A stretch of 64,000 nucleotides of DNA from Emiliania huxleyi CCMP1516 (taxonomy: Eukaryota; Haptophyta; Isochrysidales; Noelaerhabdaceae), in NCBI RefSeq assembly GCF_000372725.1, contig NW_005202428.1:1906859-1970858 (forward strand), written 5' to 3'. The translations under genes were made by a program, and so were the position numbers. The notes under the pieces were generated by a model. It was not told the origin of the DNA. It ran no database searches and saw only the letters and a list, made by a program, of their open reading frames with translations. Shown one piece after another: positions 1 to 10,196 of the stretch (positions are counted from its first letter, which is position 1; the number at the start of each line of letters is the position of its first letter).

Positions 1-693
1 GTTGCAACGTCCGAATAGTGGTGTGTCTAAGCTCTGCCGGCAGAGGCGCTGCGCTCGGCCCTCGAGGTGCCTTGTAGGCGTCAGTAGAGGGGAGAAGGAG
101 CGCTCTCCCTCGGAAGGGAGAGTCCCTCGGGAGAGGTCGCGCGAGCCGCGCGGCGTGCGCGTGCCGGCTGGAGCGACAGCCGGGGCACTCCCCCGCAACT
201 GTGATTCCGTCATGGAGACGCGCCGGCGCCCTGCCCCTCTGCAACAGTCAGCTGCGAGCCGGTCGCCTCAGGCATATACAGATATCGCACCCGCCGGACG
301 CGTCCTCTCGTGCAGGTGCGCGCCTCGGGCAGCGAGCTGCGGCTGCTGCGAGAGCGGGACGCCGCCGCCTCCTCCTCCTCCTCCTCCTCCTCCGCCTCCT
401 CCGCCTCCTCCGCCTCCTCCTCGAGTGCCGAGTGGGTCTCTCTGCGCCACCCGTCAGCCGGCGAGGAGGCGGGGGAGGAGGCGGCGGCGGGGTGGGTCCG
501 CTCGCGTGCGCTCGGCGGCGGGCGCGCTCCTAGCCACATCTCTCCAGCCACCGGCTAGCATCCGTGGGGGCCCTCTCACCCGCCGTCGGAGCAGGCCGAG
601 GGGCGAGGGGCGAGGGGTGGGACACACGAGGTGGGCGACGTGCAGGTCCGCCCCCTCCGGCCGGCTCACCCCACTCCTCGACTCACCACGCAG
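1..693. other. 5' flank of the protease gene, codon-repeat rich
   Basis: No exon can be assigned with confidence. The stretch is GC-rich and holds a CCT/CTC triplet repeat at about 366-425 that keeps several frames open on both strands (Pro, Ser, Glu or Gly runs), so long open frames here mean little. The PDZ part of the downstream S41 protease should lie here or beyond the window edge, but I could not recognise it. Confidence 0.5.
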
Positions 694-2040
694 GCGCGTG
701 GGCTACGTCAGGATCGGCCAGTTCACAGAGCGAGGCACCGCCGAGCTCACCGCCGAGTTGCAGCGCTTGCGATCGTCGGGTGCACGACTCTTCCCGCCTC
801 GACACCCCTCCCCAGCAGACGCGCCGCTCATCCACACCTCCCCCGCCCGCCGACGCGTCCATGACACGTCCACGACGTGCGCCCCTCAGGGGCCGACCGC
901 CTCGTCCTCGACTTGCGCAACAATCCCGGTGCGCTTGCCCTGCCCCTGCCCCCTTCTCCGCCTCGGAAGCCGTCTTCCGACCGGTCCCCAACCCCCTCCC
1001 CCCCGGCGCATGCAGGCGGGCAAGTCACCGAGGCGCTCGCGCAGGCGTCGCTGCTGCTGCTCGACTCGGACGCGGGCGCCGACGCGACGGTCGCGTACAC
1101 AGTCGACGCGGCCGGTCGCGTCGAGAGGCACAGTGTCTGGCGCCGTGCTCCGTGCCGAGACCCTTCCCTGAAGCCGACCGCAACCTCCCTGCAGGCACAC
1201 CGCGGGCGCCATCCTGCACGCTGCCGCCAACGACGCCGCCGCAGACGGGCGCGCGATTGCTGACGGGCGCGCGGCTGCCGACGCGGCTGCCGACGCGGCT
1301 GCCGACGCGGCTGCCGACGCGGCGGGCGACCGCGGCGGTGCGGTGGGCGACGCGGAGGCGACCCTGTTTGGGGCGCCACTCGTCGTGTTGATTGACCGCG
1401 GGAGAGCAGAGCCTAGATGCGGAAGACATCTCTTCGCGTTCGAGCTAGCGCTCAAGCCGACACGGATCCGGCTCCTTTCCACTCTATGCTCGAGCCGAAT
1501 TCAGCTGTATCTGTAGCGCCTCGTATTCACGCAGTGCTCCGAGTCCACTGGACGAGGCCGTACTCCCGCCCCGGCGCTGGTCTGTTGATGGGCTCTGGCC
1601 TGTTCGTGCCGTAGGACAGCGAGCGCGGCGGAGCTCTTCGCCGCAGCGCTGCATGACAACGGGCGCGTGATGTGTCGTCGGGGAGGCCGCGTGTCTGGAG
1701 CCGTGCCCGAGCCTCGCCGGAGCCTCTCTGTAGGCGCGGCGTGCTCGTTGGGGAGCACACCTTCGGCAAGGGGCTCATCCAGCGCGTCTTTCCGATGCCA
1801 AACGGCGGCGCGCTCAAGCTGACCGTCGGCGAGTACATGCGCCCCACTCTGGCGCCGATCGAGCCGGGCGTGGGACTCGAGCCCGACCTGCCCTGCCTCG
1901 ACACCCCACGCGGCGCCGCGGAGCCGGTCGATGCTTGCGTTGATATGGCGGTGAGCGTGGTTCGGGGACGCGCCCTAAAGGCGGTGCGGCCGCTGGCGAG
2001 GCTCCCGCTGCTCAGGACGGTGCGGCCGCTCGCCGAGTAG
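694..2040 (+). CDS. ctpA: C-terminal processing peptidase (S41, CtpA-like), 5' partial
   Basis: Serine protease of the carboxyl-terminal processing family. In plastids such enzymes trim the photosystem II D1 precursor in the thylakoid lumen; that role is inferred. Exons fit as 694-779, 890-928, 1016-1127, 1195-1401, 1615-1662 and 1734-2040. They encode the family blocks GYVRIGQF, DRLVLDLRNNPGG, VVLIDRG, then TASAAELFAAALHDNG with the nucleophile Ser, and VGEHTFGKG with the catalytic Lys. The Ser-Lys dyad is thus complete. An Ala/Asp-rich insert from a 12-bp repeat (GCCGACGCGGCT, near 1272-1320) sits before VVLIDRG. Donors are GT, GT, GC, GA and GC. The PDZ domain and N-terminus were not found, so the 5' end is open. 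A poly(A)-like AATAAA lies at 2169-2174. Confidence 0.88.
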
Positions 2041-2506
2041 GGGGTGCGGGTGGCGCGTGAGGGAGCGATTGTGCGTCGCCATGTCATGGCGAGCCCATAG
2101 ACGTTGCGAGTGAGCGATGCTCGCTCGCTTTTGAGTTAACTTTTGTATACTTTGGCGTAGCAGCAAACAATAAAAAACGTGTTCTATTACCGCGAGGTCG
2201 CTGCGCCGTGCGCGGCTATCGCGGCTTGTACATGCATCCTTGACGAGGTGGTCGCTGAGGCGCGCGTGCGACAACGCAAGATGGACAACATCCTTGTTCG
2301 CACTGTGTTCGGTTGTTGAATGTTGTTGTTCCATCTTCAGCACGCACAAGGGGGCGAGGGCCGAGCCGCCGCCCCGCAGCTTCTGATCTCTCCAGCATGT
2401 GGATCTAGCGACTACTGGTATCAGTGGCGGGGGCGCGCGGTAAGCACTAAGCTGCCCATTGACAGGCCCGGGCGCGATGCTCACCGCGGTCCCGCCCACC
2501 CCCCGA
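2041..2506. other. Convergent intergenic region
   Basis: This is the gap between the 3' ends of the protease (+) and the dimethylformamidase-like gene (-). It holds a possible AATAAA poly(A) signal at 2169-2174 for the plus-strand gene. No gene is seen. Confidence 0.5.
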
Positions 2507-4720
2507 CTACTGCGCGGCAGGCGGGGCGCCGGCCTGCAGCACAGCGGAGTTGCCGCTATCGTCGGTGAGGCGGAGCCACACCCGCGAGAGCTCCCTCGGG
2601 GGAGGGTCTCCATGCGCCCGCTCCCAGGCGAGCGCGCCCCACTGGAAGCGCCACTCGGCATCTGCGTCGACCGTCTCTAGCTCTGCGGGGTGGTAGCGCG
2701 AGCCGTCCCACGACACCTCGACGGCGGCGACGACGCCGCCGCCGCCGTCTGCCGCCCAGCCGCTCGCCTCGACGCGGGAGCCTTCGCTCACCGCGAGCTC
2801 GTGCAGGCCCCCCGTCGGCGGCTGCACGTCCGTCGACGGCGGCGGCAGGGAGTATCCCGGCTCGAGGGTCGCCGGCACGACCCCCATATCGCCGAGGATG
2901 TTGACGGTGAGCTGCTTGACCTCCGGGCAGCCGCCGCGCGGGTCGGCGGCCACGCGGATATTGTACTTGTTGGCGCGCTGCGGGTCGTTGACGTCGTGGT
3001 GCGAGTCGAGCCCCCACGCCCACTGCACGGTCCCTGAGCCGAAGACGAACGCGCCGGTCCCGTTGCCGCGTCTGTGCAGGACGAGGGAGTGTGTGGCCGT
3101 CACGCTGTCGAAAGTGGACCCCCAGTCCATGATGCCCTGCACGTTGTCGACCGTCGTCGTCGCGAGCGTCTGCAGGCCCGCCGGCCGCCAGCCGTTGTCG
3201 ACGTCCTCGTCCCACTCATGCCCGAGCAGCCCAGGGTAGAGGACGAGAGGAGGGTCGCCGGGCGACATGCTGCTCACCTGCGTGCCGCGCCACGCCCGGT
3301 GGCGGCCATACCGCCCGCCGTCGACGACGAGCGCGTCCATCCGCTGCGCGTTTGCCGCGAACATGTGGCCGGTTAGGCCGTTCTCGGGCATGCCGCCCTT
3401 TGGGTTGATGTCGCGGTCGTCGCGGAAGGTTCCCGTCCACGCGCCCGGCTCCGGGTCGAGCTTGACGACGGACTGGGTCTCCTTGTAGCAGACCATCGTG
3501 CGCGGCGGGTCGTGCGCCGCGTCCCTCCCCTCCTCCTCCTCCCCCTCGGCCGGCGGCGGCGGCGGCGCGATGCGCGACGGCTCGAAGCGCACCGCCCAGT
3601 AGGCCTCATTCGCAGACCAAAAGTTGAGGTGCAGGCCTGCGTCGCGCGCAGCCTCGATGGCCTCGCGCTGCTCGTAGGTCCAATACTCGTCGTGCCCGAC
3701 GGAGACGTACGCGGTCGAGCGCGCGAGCAGCCCTCGTGCGCGAGCCGGCACCGCCAGGTCCGCGCCGGTGGCGTAGTGCACGTCGTACCCGTTTCGCTCG
3801 AGGAAGCGGATTGCGGGGTACTCGCTGGTGAGCGGCATGTTGACGGCGCGGTAGTCGCGCGTGATGAGCGGCGTGTTGTACGAGCGCTTGTACGCCCTCC
3901 TCGTGTCGTGATCCGGGTCGCTCAGGTTGTAGGCCGCCCGGCCGGGCGCGTGCTCAAAGGGGTACTCAAAGCTGCCGTACGTGGTCAGCCCGCCCCAGCC
4001 GTTGTACGCGTGCCACGTGGTGTCGGAGGTCTGGAAGAGGAGGGAGCGAGCCGCGTCGCCGCCCGCACGAACGACGAACCAGATGTGCGAGGCGCGAGGC
4101 TCGCGGAGCGCGTTGCGGAGGCGGTTGCGGCCCATCGCGCCGTAGCTGTGCCGCCCCTCCATCGGCGGCAGCAGGACGTCGCGGCCGAGCATCACGTGCT
4201 GCCTGTCGTACTTGTGCCGACTCGCGTCTGCGCGCCAGGTGCCTCGCGGGTCGCCTCTGCCGAGAGGGTCTGGCAGCACAGCGCGAGCAAAGTAGAGCCC
4301 CGAGGTGGCGTCCGGTGGTACATCGAAGACTGCGACGTCGTCCCAGTTGCCACAGTCCCACAGCTCCGCCTCGGGCTCCGTCTTGACGCACGGCGGCTGG
4401 CGGGAGGCCGCTCGCACGTCCACGAGAGTCGCTTCGCCAACCTTCCTAGCGCCGTCGCCTCCGTACCAGCCCAGCCGGTAAATATCCACGCGAAGCGTCT
4501 CCTCATGCGCCATCGCGATCTTGAAGTGAACACGCGCGCCTGGGAGCACCGAACCACGCGTGGCAAAGCCCTGGACGTCGTAGCTGCCTGCGCCGTTGAC
4601 GTCCCACTCGGTCGCCGGCACGCCAGGCAGCTGGTTCTCGGCTACGATGGGCGAAGCAGTCGCGCCGCACGAGCCAGCTGCTGTGGCGGCAGCAGCGGCA
4701 ATGGCTACGGTCGGCAGCAT
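2507..4720 (-). CDS. Dimethylformamidase large-subunit-like secreted protein
   Basis: Intronless frame of 737 residues. The N-terminus (LPTVAIAAAAATAAG) looks like a signal peptide. The central part resembles the C-terminal domain of N,N-dimethylformamidase beta subunits: YPAIRFLERNGYDVHYATG, then VSVGHDEYWTYEQREAIEAA and MVCYKETQS. The last ~120 residues look like an Ig-like or sulfite-oxidase dimerisation fold (VEVSWDG, SRVWLRLTDDSGN). Characterised relatives are mainly bacterial and hydrolyse the amide of dimethylformamide; the substrate here is unknown. The lack of introns contrasts with most neighbours and may reflect transfer from bacteria or retroposition. The start is the first Met upstream of the hydrophobic stretch. 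Confidence 0.75.
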   Translation of the reverse strand: MLPTVAIAAAAATAAGSCGATASPIVAENQLPGVPATEWDVNGAGSYDVQGFATRGSVLPGARVHFKIAMAHEETLRVDIYRLGWYGGDGARKVGEATLVDVRAASRQPPCVKTEPEAELWDCGNWDDVAVFDVPPDATSGLYFARAVLPDPLGRGDPRGTWRADASRHKYDRQHVMLGRDVLLPPMEGRHSYGAMGRNRLRNALREPRASHIWFVVRAGGDAARSLLFQTSDTTWHAYNGWGGLTTYGSFEYPFEHAPGRAAYNLSDPDHDTRRAYKRSYNTPLITRDYRAVNMPLTSEYPAIRFLERNGYDVHYATGADLAVPARARGLLARSTAYVSVGHDEYWTYEQREAIEAARDAGLHLNFWSANEAYWAVRFEPSRIAPPPPPAEGEEEEGRDAAHDPPRTMVCYKETQSVVKLDPEPGAWTGTFRDDRDINPKGGMPENGLTGHMFAANAQRMDALVVDGGRYGRHRAWRGTQVSSMSPGDPPLVLYPGLLGHEWDEDVDNGWRPAGLQTLATTTVDNVQGIMDWGSTFDSVTATHSLVLHRRGNGTGAFVFGSGTVQWAWGLDSHHDVNDPQRANKYNIRVAADPRGGCPEVKQLTVNILGDMGVVPATLEPGYSLPPPSTDVQPPTGGLHELAVSEGSRVEASGWAADGGGGVVAAVEVSWDGSRYHPAELETVDADAEWRFQWGALAWERAHGDPPPRELSRVWLRLTDDSGNSAVLQAGAPPAAQ

Positions 4721-6979
4721 ATATGTGTGCTTGTACCCTGCGAACCAGCCTTCGAGAGCGGGACCTCCGCGAGTCCCCCCTTTTTTTCTGCATTTTGATG
4801 AAGTGGCTGCCGGAACTTATCCTGGAGGTTTGTGCGCGCTTCCCTGAGCAAAAAAAACGCGTGCTTGCCTTCCCCTGAGCAAGCAAGACTGAGTACTCCC
4901 TCGTCCGTGCTAGTAGGGACGTGTGTAACATTTGACTGACCGACAAACACAAAATGCTAAAAATCTCTCTCTGACCGAGGATGGGTTAGGCTGCATATAT
5001 ACATGTTTCCTCGCTCACCCCGTCTCGTTTCCTTTCCGGTCGGTGTTTGAGCACTTGAGCACTGGATAGGGTCGATTCCGCATGGTACGGGACCCCTCGA
5101 TCGTCTCGCCCTCCCTCACTGGTGTGTTCATTGGGTGGGGTCATAAGTCATAACAAACACGGTACAGGATCGAGGTGCACGCTGCTGAAGCAGTGTCGTC
5201 CCCCCTCTCCCCGACGGTGTCGGTGATGGCGGTGTGACCGATCGAGCTACAAGAGGAGCTTGGTCAGCATGATCAGGGCCGGGCCGAGCAGTTCCTCACT
5301 TCCTCACTGGGTGAGCTTCAGTCTCAGGCCCCCAACCCATCACCTTCGGCTCGTGTGGATTCGAACCGCCGGAATGGAAGCTTCCTGCTTCCACCTGAGT
5401 GATGACGCCAGCGCCCCACCTGTTCCAGAGCGCCGAGAGGTCTGTCTGGAGTGTGTGTTGCGGGACGGGCAGAGCAGGTGGGGGGGGGGGGGGGGCAAAA
5501 TTTGAGAGTCAAAGTAACTTGTAGACGTACTACACGGGCATAGGGCGCCGGGTGCCCCCCCCCCCGGCCCCCCCCCCCCCTCCCTCCCCCCCCGCCGCGG
5601 CGCCTCCCTTTCACCGCGACATTCATTCCTCTCTCCGGACTCCCTTTAGCTTTTCGATCCGCCTCCACCCTCCACTACGCTTGCGCCGCTCAGGCCTTGC
5701 AGCCGAGCCCCCCCCAGCCCGCCTCCCCCGATCCCCCACCTCCCCAAACACGCCACCCTCTCCCCCCCCCCACACCCCCACCGCCTCCTCCTCAATCAGG
5801 TCCCTCCCCCTCTTCCTCCCCCGCTCCCCCGCGTCAGATACATACTTGCGCGACACACACCCGACGGTCGCACACCGACTGTAACCCCGAGGTAAGGGCG
5901 CATGCACATCTAGCAGGCCCGCGCCACGATGGTGGAACAGACTGGCACGCACATGTTCCACAGTGGTGGCCCATGGTGTTGTGCACACTGCCCCCACACG
6001 TTGGGAAACCACTTCCTACTTATGTGGGCCCGGCTTTCCCGGGAGCTAGCTCATGTCTCAAGCATCCGACCGATAGACAAGCCTGTCTGGTGTTTCTCTA
6101 CAGCACCCTCTCGTTTCCTCTCTAGTTTCCCGAGGAAACTCCGTGGAAATCAGATGGTTTGGGCCCAAAATCAGCCAAATCGACAAAATACCGGGGTATT
6201 TTGCGGGTATGTATGTAACTGTAGAAAGATTTAGGTTTGGGACAGAGCGAGTGGGAGAGAACTTTTCGGCGGTCGTGGAGGTCGTGGAGGTCGTGGAGTG
6301 GCGAGTCACGCTCGTGCGGACAGGATCGATGCCGTCGCCGGATGCGGCGGCGAGGCACACGGGCGCCGGCGTGGCGCGTCGGCAGGCCCACCACGAGCGG
6401 ATGCGCGACGAGCGCGCTCGGGAAGCGGCCGCGGGCGACGCGGAGCTTCCGCCGGAGGACGACGCGGTCGCGAGATGGCGAGCGCCGTCCACGTGCTGGA
6501 CAGCGTGGCGGAGGTGGGCCCGAACTACACCCTGCTGCGCAGTACCTGGAAAACCCCGGCTATACCTGGAAAATACCCGGTATGTTGGCGGGTTTCTCGG
6601 TTTCGCCTCAGATTTTGCCCCAGACCAGCTCTCAGACTCAGGGAAACTCGAGAGTTGCCAGAATGGAGCTCCAAACACCCTCTGGTTTCCCTGGAAATTT
6701 CCGGAAACGAAAAGTGCTGGGGACCCTCTCGTTTCCTTTTTGGTTTCCGGAAACGAAGTAACGAACGTGTTTGTGTTTCTCGGGCCAAGGGATGGGCAGC
6801 CTCGACTCGGCGCAAGCGGCAGGGGCGGCTGCTGTCAGAGACGTCCGCCATAGCGCCACGAGCACCACAGTGACGGTGCGAGTCGGGCATGGGCAATTCT
6901 TACTTTAATTAATTAGTTTGATGAAAAACGGACGGACGTCGGCGCAACACTCGACTGTTGGGCCCGATCTCGATCGACG
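4721..6979. other. Repeat-rich region without a supported gene
   Basis: Contains a 214-bp unit repeated in inverted orientation at 50896-51112, homopolymer G and C tracts near 5481-5498 and 5557-5590, and degenerate AT-richer segments with short echoes of each other (near 6190 and 6570). Several frames are open, but no family or conserved block was recognised. A short segment near 6474-6540 (SAVHVLDSVAEVGPNYTLL) could be an isolated exon. Confidence 0.4.
5047..5260 (+). repeat. Dispersed repeat R2, copy 1
   Basis: About 214 bp that reappear as the reverse complement at 50896-51112, with indels. Shared blocks include GCATGGTACGGGACCC, the GTACAGGATCGAGGTGCACG region and GACCGATCGAGCTACAAGAG. 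A perfect RNA polymerase III B-box-like string, GGTTCGAATCC, lies on the minus strand at about 5350-5360 just beyond the copy, but no A box or cloverleaf accompanies it. Confidence 0.8.
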
Positions 6980-7681
6980 ATGTCTGTCAGCTTGACGCCA
7001 TACCCCGTTGTCGGGCGAACGATCGATGAGATCAAAAGCGACGCGTGGTATCCTGGGGGCACACATTCGAAACGCAGGCTCCACACAAGGCTGCCGAAGA
7101 CGACGAAATGGAAGCAGGCCCAAGAAGCCACGTGCGAAGTGAGAGAATTTGGCATGACGAGCTCAGAGGCGAGTGCCCGGGGGATAAATCTGGAGGCCAA
7201 AAAACGGGGCGGGGACCTCGACTTCTCCTCGGACTCTTACAAGGACAAGCATAACTGGACGGCCGACACCTCGCTCGAGCAATCCGAGCTGCTCACGCTC
7301 CAGAAGCTGCTGGAGGCAAACAAGGCGAAAGCAAAGGCGGGGGATGTCAGCCTGTTTAGCTACAGGAGCGACATCACCAGGCAGGTGGAGCTGTATCAAA
7401 TGCGGCGCACTGCGTTGACGCCATTGCTCCAGTCCGACCCGCCTAGCTTTGGCCCCTTTGAGATGGCCCGTGCTGCTGATGAGGAGGAGGAGGAACCGAT
7501 CGTTTGGGAGGATCCCCCGGTCTACCGTCCCCCACCACCCCCAAAGACGCAGGCGGAGAAGGACCTGCAGGCCCAGCTCGACCGTCTCAAGGCGATGAAA
7601 ACGGGCGTACAGGGGACCATAAACAGCATGCCCCGCGAATGGTGGAAGTTCCAGCGGCCGGATGGAGTCATCTTCTGGTAG
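6980..7681 (+). CDS. Hypothetical protein, 233 aa
   Basis: A single open exon; I do not recognise the family. The product is hydrophilic and charged, has no signal peptide or membrane segment, and holds a Lys/Ala-rich helical stretch (LLEANKAKAKAG), an acidic patch (ADEEEEEP), a proline run (YRPPPPPKTQAEKDLQAQL) likely followed by a helix, and an aromatic C-terminus (REWWKFQRPDGVIFW). Non-repetitive composition and a start Met just downstream of an AT-rich stretch support a real gene. The aromatic tail suggests a conserved motif. Confidence 0.6.
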   Translation: MSVSLTPYPVVGRTIDEIKSDAWYPGGTHSKRRLHTRLPKTTKWKQAQEATCEVREFGMTSSEASARGINLEAKKRGGDLDFSSDSYKDKHNWTADTSLEQSELLTLQKLLEANKAKAKAGDVSLFSYRSDITRQVELYQMRRTALTPLLQSDPPSFGPFEMARAADEEEEEPIVWEDPPVYRPPPPPKTQAEKDLQAQLDRLKAMKTGVQGTINSMPREWWKFQRPDGVIFW

Positions 7682-8341
7682 TATTAACGGGCAGAATACT
7701 TGATAGACATCTTGAGCAGAGAGAGGGAGGGCAGACGATCGGCTTGCATTTTGGCGTCGCGTTTGACAGCCTCGTGACCCTGAGTGATGACTCTTCCGCC
7801 CGGCGTGTCCCGGTGTCCGGCCCGGCCGCTGGCGCTGCCTTTGTCTCGGGGTGTTTGCGTTATGATGTGACATACCCCACTGAGACTAGAATTCACGCCC
7901 CGAGAAGTTTGGGGTTGGGGCTGCGGCCCCGGCGTCACTCTATCGCCGGACGCGGACCGCGGCGCGGTTTTTTGCTTTTCCCTTTCGGGTCTTTAGTCTC
8001 GTCGGTGCGCCAACACCGTGATACTGATAGAGGTTACGGCTTCAGAGAGCCGCATCGACTATCGTGGCATTTGGGTCGGCTCTTTGTGAAGGCACCGCAA
8101 AGTGTTAGATGGGAGGGTCGCCGCCTGACGCGGCAGAGTTTCATCGTTCAAAGACTCATGAATCACGATACCTTATGTGCATATATCGGCCACAATGCAA
8201 AGGCATGCGCAACCGCAAGTGGCAAGTGCGCGCGAGAGGTGTCTCTCGACTAGTGCACACGACTCATGTTCTCAAGTGCAGCCTGACACGGTCAGCGCGC
8301 TCTTGTGACGGGCACCGCCCACAACTATGGGGCAGGTCAGG
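7682..8341. other. Intergenic region
   Basis: Lies between the 3' ends of a plus-strand and a minus-strand gene. No gene, clear repeat or RNA was recognised. Confidence 0.4.
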
Positions 8342-9244
8342 TCATCGGAGCGCGGGTGGCTCATCGTCAGCATGCACCTTGAGGTGCACCTGCGCCGACG
8401 CGTCCTCGGCGTCGACGATCGCCTTCGCCCGCTGCATGTTGAGCATGACCTGCTCCTGCCGCTCCCGCTTTTGGGCGAGCTCCTTCTCGAGGAGCGTGGT
8501 GCTCTTTGGCGGCAGGAAGAGCAGCGGCTGCCAGTTGTCGGCCACAGAAAGCGTGGAGGCGATGAGAATGCGAAGGTCAGTCGCACACTCCTCGAGTGGC
8601 GGCAGCGAATCGAGCGACCGGCCGCTCTTGGCCCAGCACGCGTTGAGCTCCTCGCGCGAGAGGAAGATGGGGATGGCGCCCGGCGAACGGAGCGCGTCCG
8701 CCGTGAAGAGCGGCCATGGCCCTGCCGAGGCCATCTTCTCGCGAGCCGCCTCCGGCACGCCCGCGTAGCCGACGTCATCAACAACCGCCTTGCTAAAGTG
8801 CAGCGCAGATCGCATCGGCGCCCGGATCCCGAACAGGCCTTGCACGATGGAGAAGGCCCTCCCGAGTGGAGCAGCCTCGAGCTCGAGAGGCAGCGTCGGG
8901 TTCGCCTCCCTGGCAGCAGCCAGCGCCGCGCGCGCGTCGTCCGCGTCCGCAAAGAAGTCTAGCGTGCCGCCCTGAGGGACAAATACGTCGCGCCCGCCCG
9001 GCTTCTCGACGACGATGTTGAACACACTCACTCGGTCCAGCTTTGTGAGCGCCTCCTGCTGCGTGAGGCACTGGAGCTGGCTGCTGCCGCTGTCAGGCAG
9101 TTGTGGTGCGGCGGCCTTCGGGACGGCGGACTTGATTGGCTCCGCCTTCTTGGGCGGCCGTGTGCCCTTGCGGCCCATGAGTGTGCTGGAGCTGGTGCTA
9201 GGAGGAGGCGAGCTGAAAGAGCTCAGAAAAAGAATTTTTGGCAC
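8342..9244 (-). CDS. Tic22-like plastid import protein
   Basis: An uninterrupted 300-residue frame. After a Ser/Pro-rich and then basic N-terminus (GRKGTRPPKKAEP) compatible with a targeting region, it reads LTKLDRVSVFNIVVEKPGG and FVPQGGTLDFFADADDARAAL. These match the Tic22/YCF-type layout in which a 'VPVF' strand is followed by an 'FF.s..dA' segment. A second half-repeat reads LRSPGAIPIFLSREELNACWAKSG, like the family's second 'pvFfs.edL' lobe, and a charged helix follows (KELAQKRERQEQVMLNMQRA). Tic22 works between the outer and inner plastid envelopes during import. The assignment rests on pattern alone and could be a more distant two-lobed relative. Confidence 0.6.
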   Translation of the reverse strand: MPKILFLSSFSSPPPSTSSSTLMGRKGTRPPKKAEPIKSAVPKAAAPQLPDSGSSQLQCLTQQEALTKLDRVSVFNIVVEKPGGRDVFVPQGGTLDFFADADDARAALAAAREANPTLPLELEAAPLGRAFSIVQGLFGIRAPMRSALHFSKAVVDDVGYAGVPEAAREKMASAGPWPLFTADALRSPGAIPIFLSREELNACWAKSGRSLDSLPPLEECATDLRILIASTLSVADNWQPLLFLPPKSTTLLEKELAQKRERQEQVMLNMQRAKAIVDAEDASAQVHLKVHADDEPPALR

Positions 9245-9258
9245 CTCGCAGGTCGGGC

Positions 9259-10070
9259 AGCATATCTAAAGGCAAAATGGAGGTGTGGGGTGGAGACGGT
9301 CACGACAGCGGGGTGGGAAGAGAGCAAGAAGGGGCCGCTCAGACCCGAGGCGTGGAGAACGACCGAGAGCCGAAAGAGAGTACTGGGCCCGCTCCTCTTT
9401 GAGACAAGGAGTCATGGCTGGAATAACCAAGGCCTCGCGTGTGACTTTGCACGTAACCTAGCCAAGCACGGGATAGCGACATGGTCGGACGTGTCAGAAT
9501 GGGGCACCGGGGAAGTGTTGACGTGGCCGCAAATGAAGCGAGTCTATGGCCTCAAAGACAACACGACGGAACATAGCGAATACAAGAGGCTGGCGGAGCA
9601 GCTGGAGCGACCAGAGTGGGCGCAGCTGCGACAATACTGGAAGTGGGCGGCCATAGAAGAGCGCGCACACGGACAGAAGACGGAACGGAGGGCGCCCGAT
9701 AGGGTGCGGAAGGTGAAGGCGGCAAGGAAGGCGCCGACCTGCTACGGGGGAGGCACGGAGGAGGACGAACACGGATGGGAGTACCTCTGTGAATGGGAAG
9801 GAGAGCAGAGCGACAGCTGGGTGTGGCACGATAAGATGCCCCACACGTGGGAGCGGGAGCTAATGCACGCGCAAGGAGAGCTTGATAAACTCGAGGGGCC
9901 AAAATACGCCGGCGTCGCCGCGAGGCGCGCGAGGAGGGCGGAGACCGGAAGTTGCGCCGCGACGGCCGACGCGCGAGAAGGGCAGAAGGCGGGGGCGAGA
10001 AGCCGCGAGAGCAAGGGATCGGCAGGCGGCGGCGTCGTCGGAGGGACTGCGAAGAGAGATAGGTGAAGAG
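9259..10070 (+). mobile_element. 5'-truncated LINE ORF, C-terminal part
   Basis: An open frame ending at 10066 without an RT core. It carries the segment that follows the thumb in many LINE proteins (HGIATWSDVSEWG followed by LTWPQMKRVYGL), then a chromo-like segment with aromatic residues (WEYLCEWEGEQ, SWVWHDKMPHTWEREL). The tail ELDKLEGPKY recurs in the fragment at 44409-44855. The following GGGTGGGCGACGGCTAGC is shared with the 3' ends near 44975, 45255 and 63737. It is read as the 3' end of a non-LTR retrotransposon truncated at its 5' end. Confidence 0.7.
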
Positions 10071-10104
10071 GCAGACGCCCAAGGGTGGGCGACGGCTAGC
10101 ACCA

Positions 10105-10196
10105 CACAGTCGCGCTCCCGTGCATCACTTTTGTGACGGTGTTTACAACTTTGAAGTTTGATCAACCATGTCTCGATAACCTTAACCCCTAAACGG
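10105..10196 (-). repeat. Inverted repeat IR-A, uninterrupted arm
   Basis: About 92 bp that reappear inverted at 11514-11735, including GTTTGATCAACCAT, TCTCGATAAC and TTAACCCCTAAACGG. In this arm the last two blocks are contiguous; in the other arm they are split by a hairpin insertion. This arm therefore works as the empty-site reference. Confidence 0.85.

Noticed and set aside
2..1171. A 389-residue open frame on the plus strand
   Set aside because: It mixes one real protease exon with low-complexity triplet-repeat sequence; the protease reads through several frames joined by introns.
5330..5425. tRNA gene on the minus strand suggested by GGTTCGAATCC
   Set aside because: The T-stem pairs poorly and no matching acceptor stem, D arm or A box could be built.
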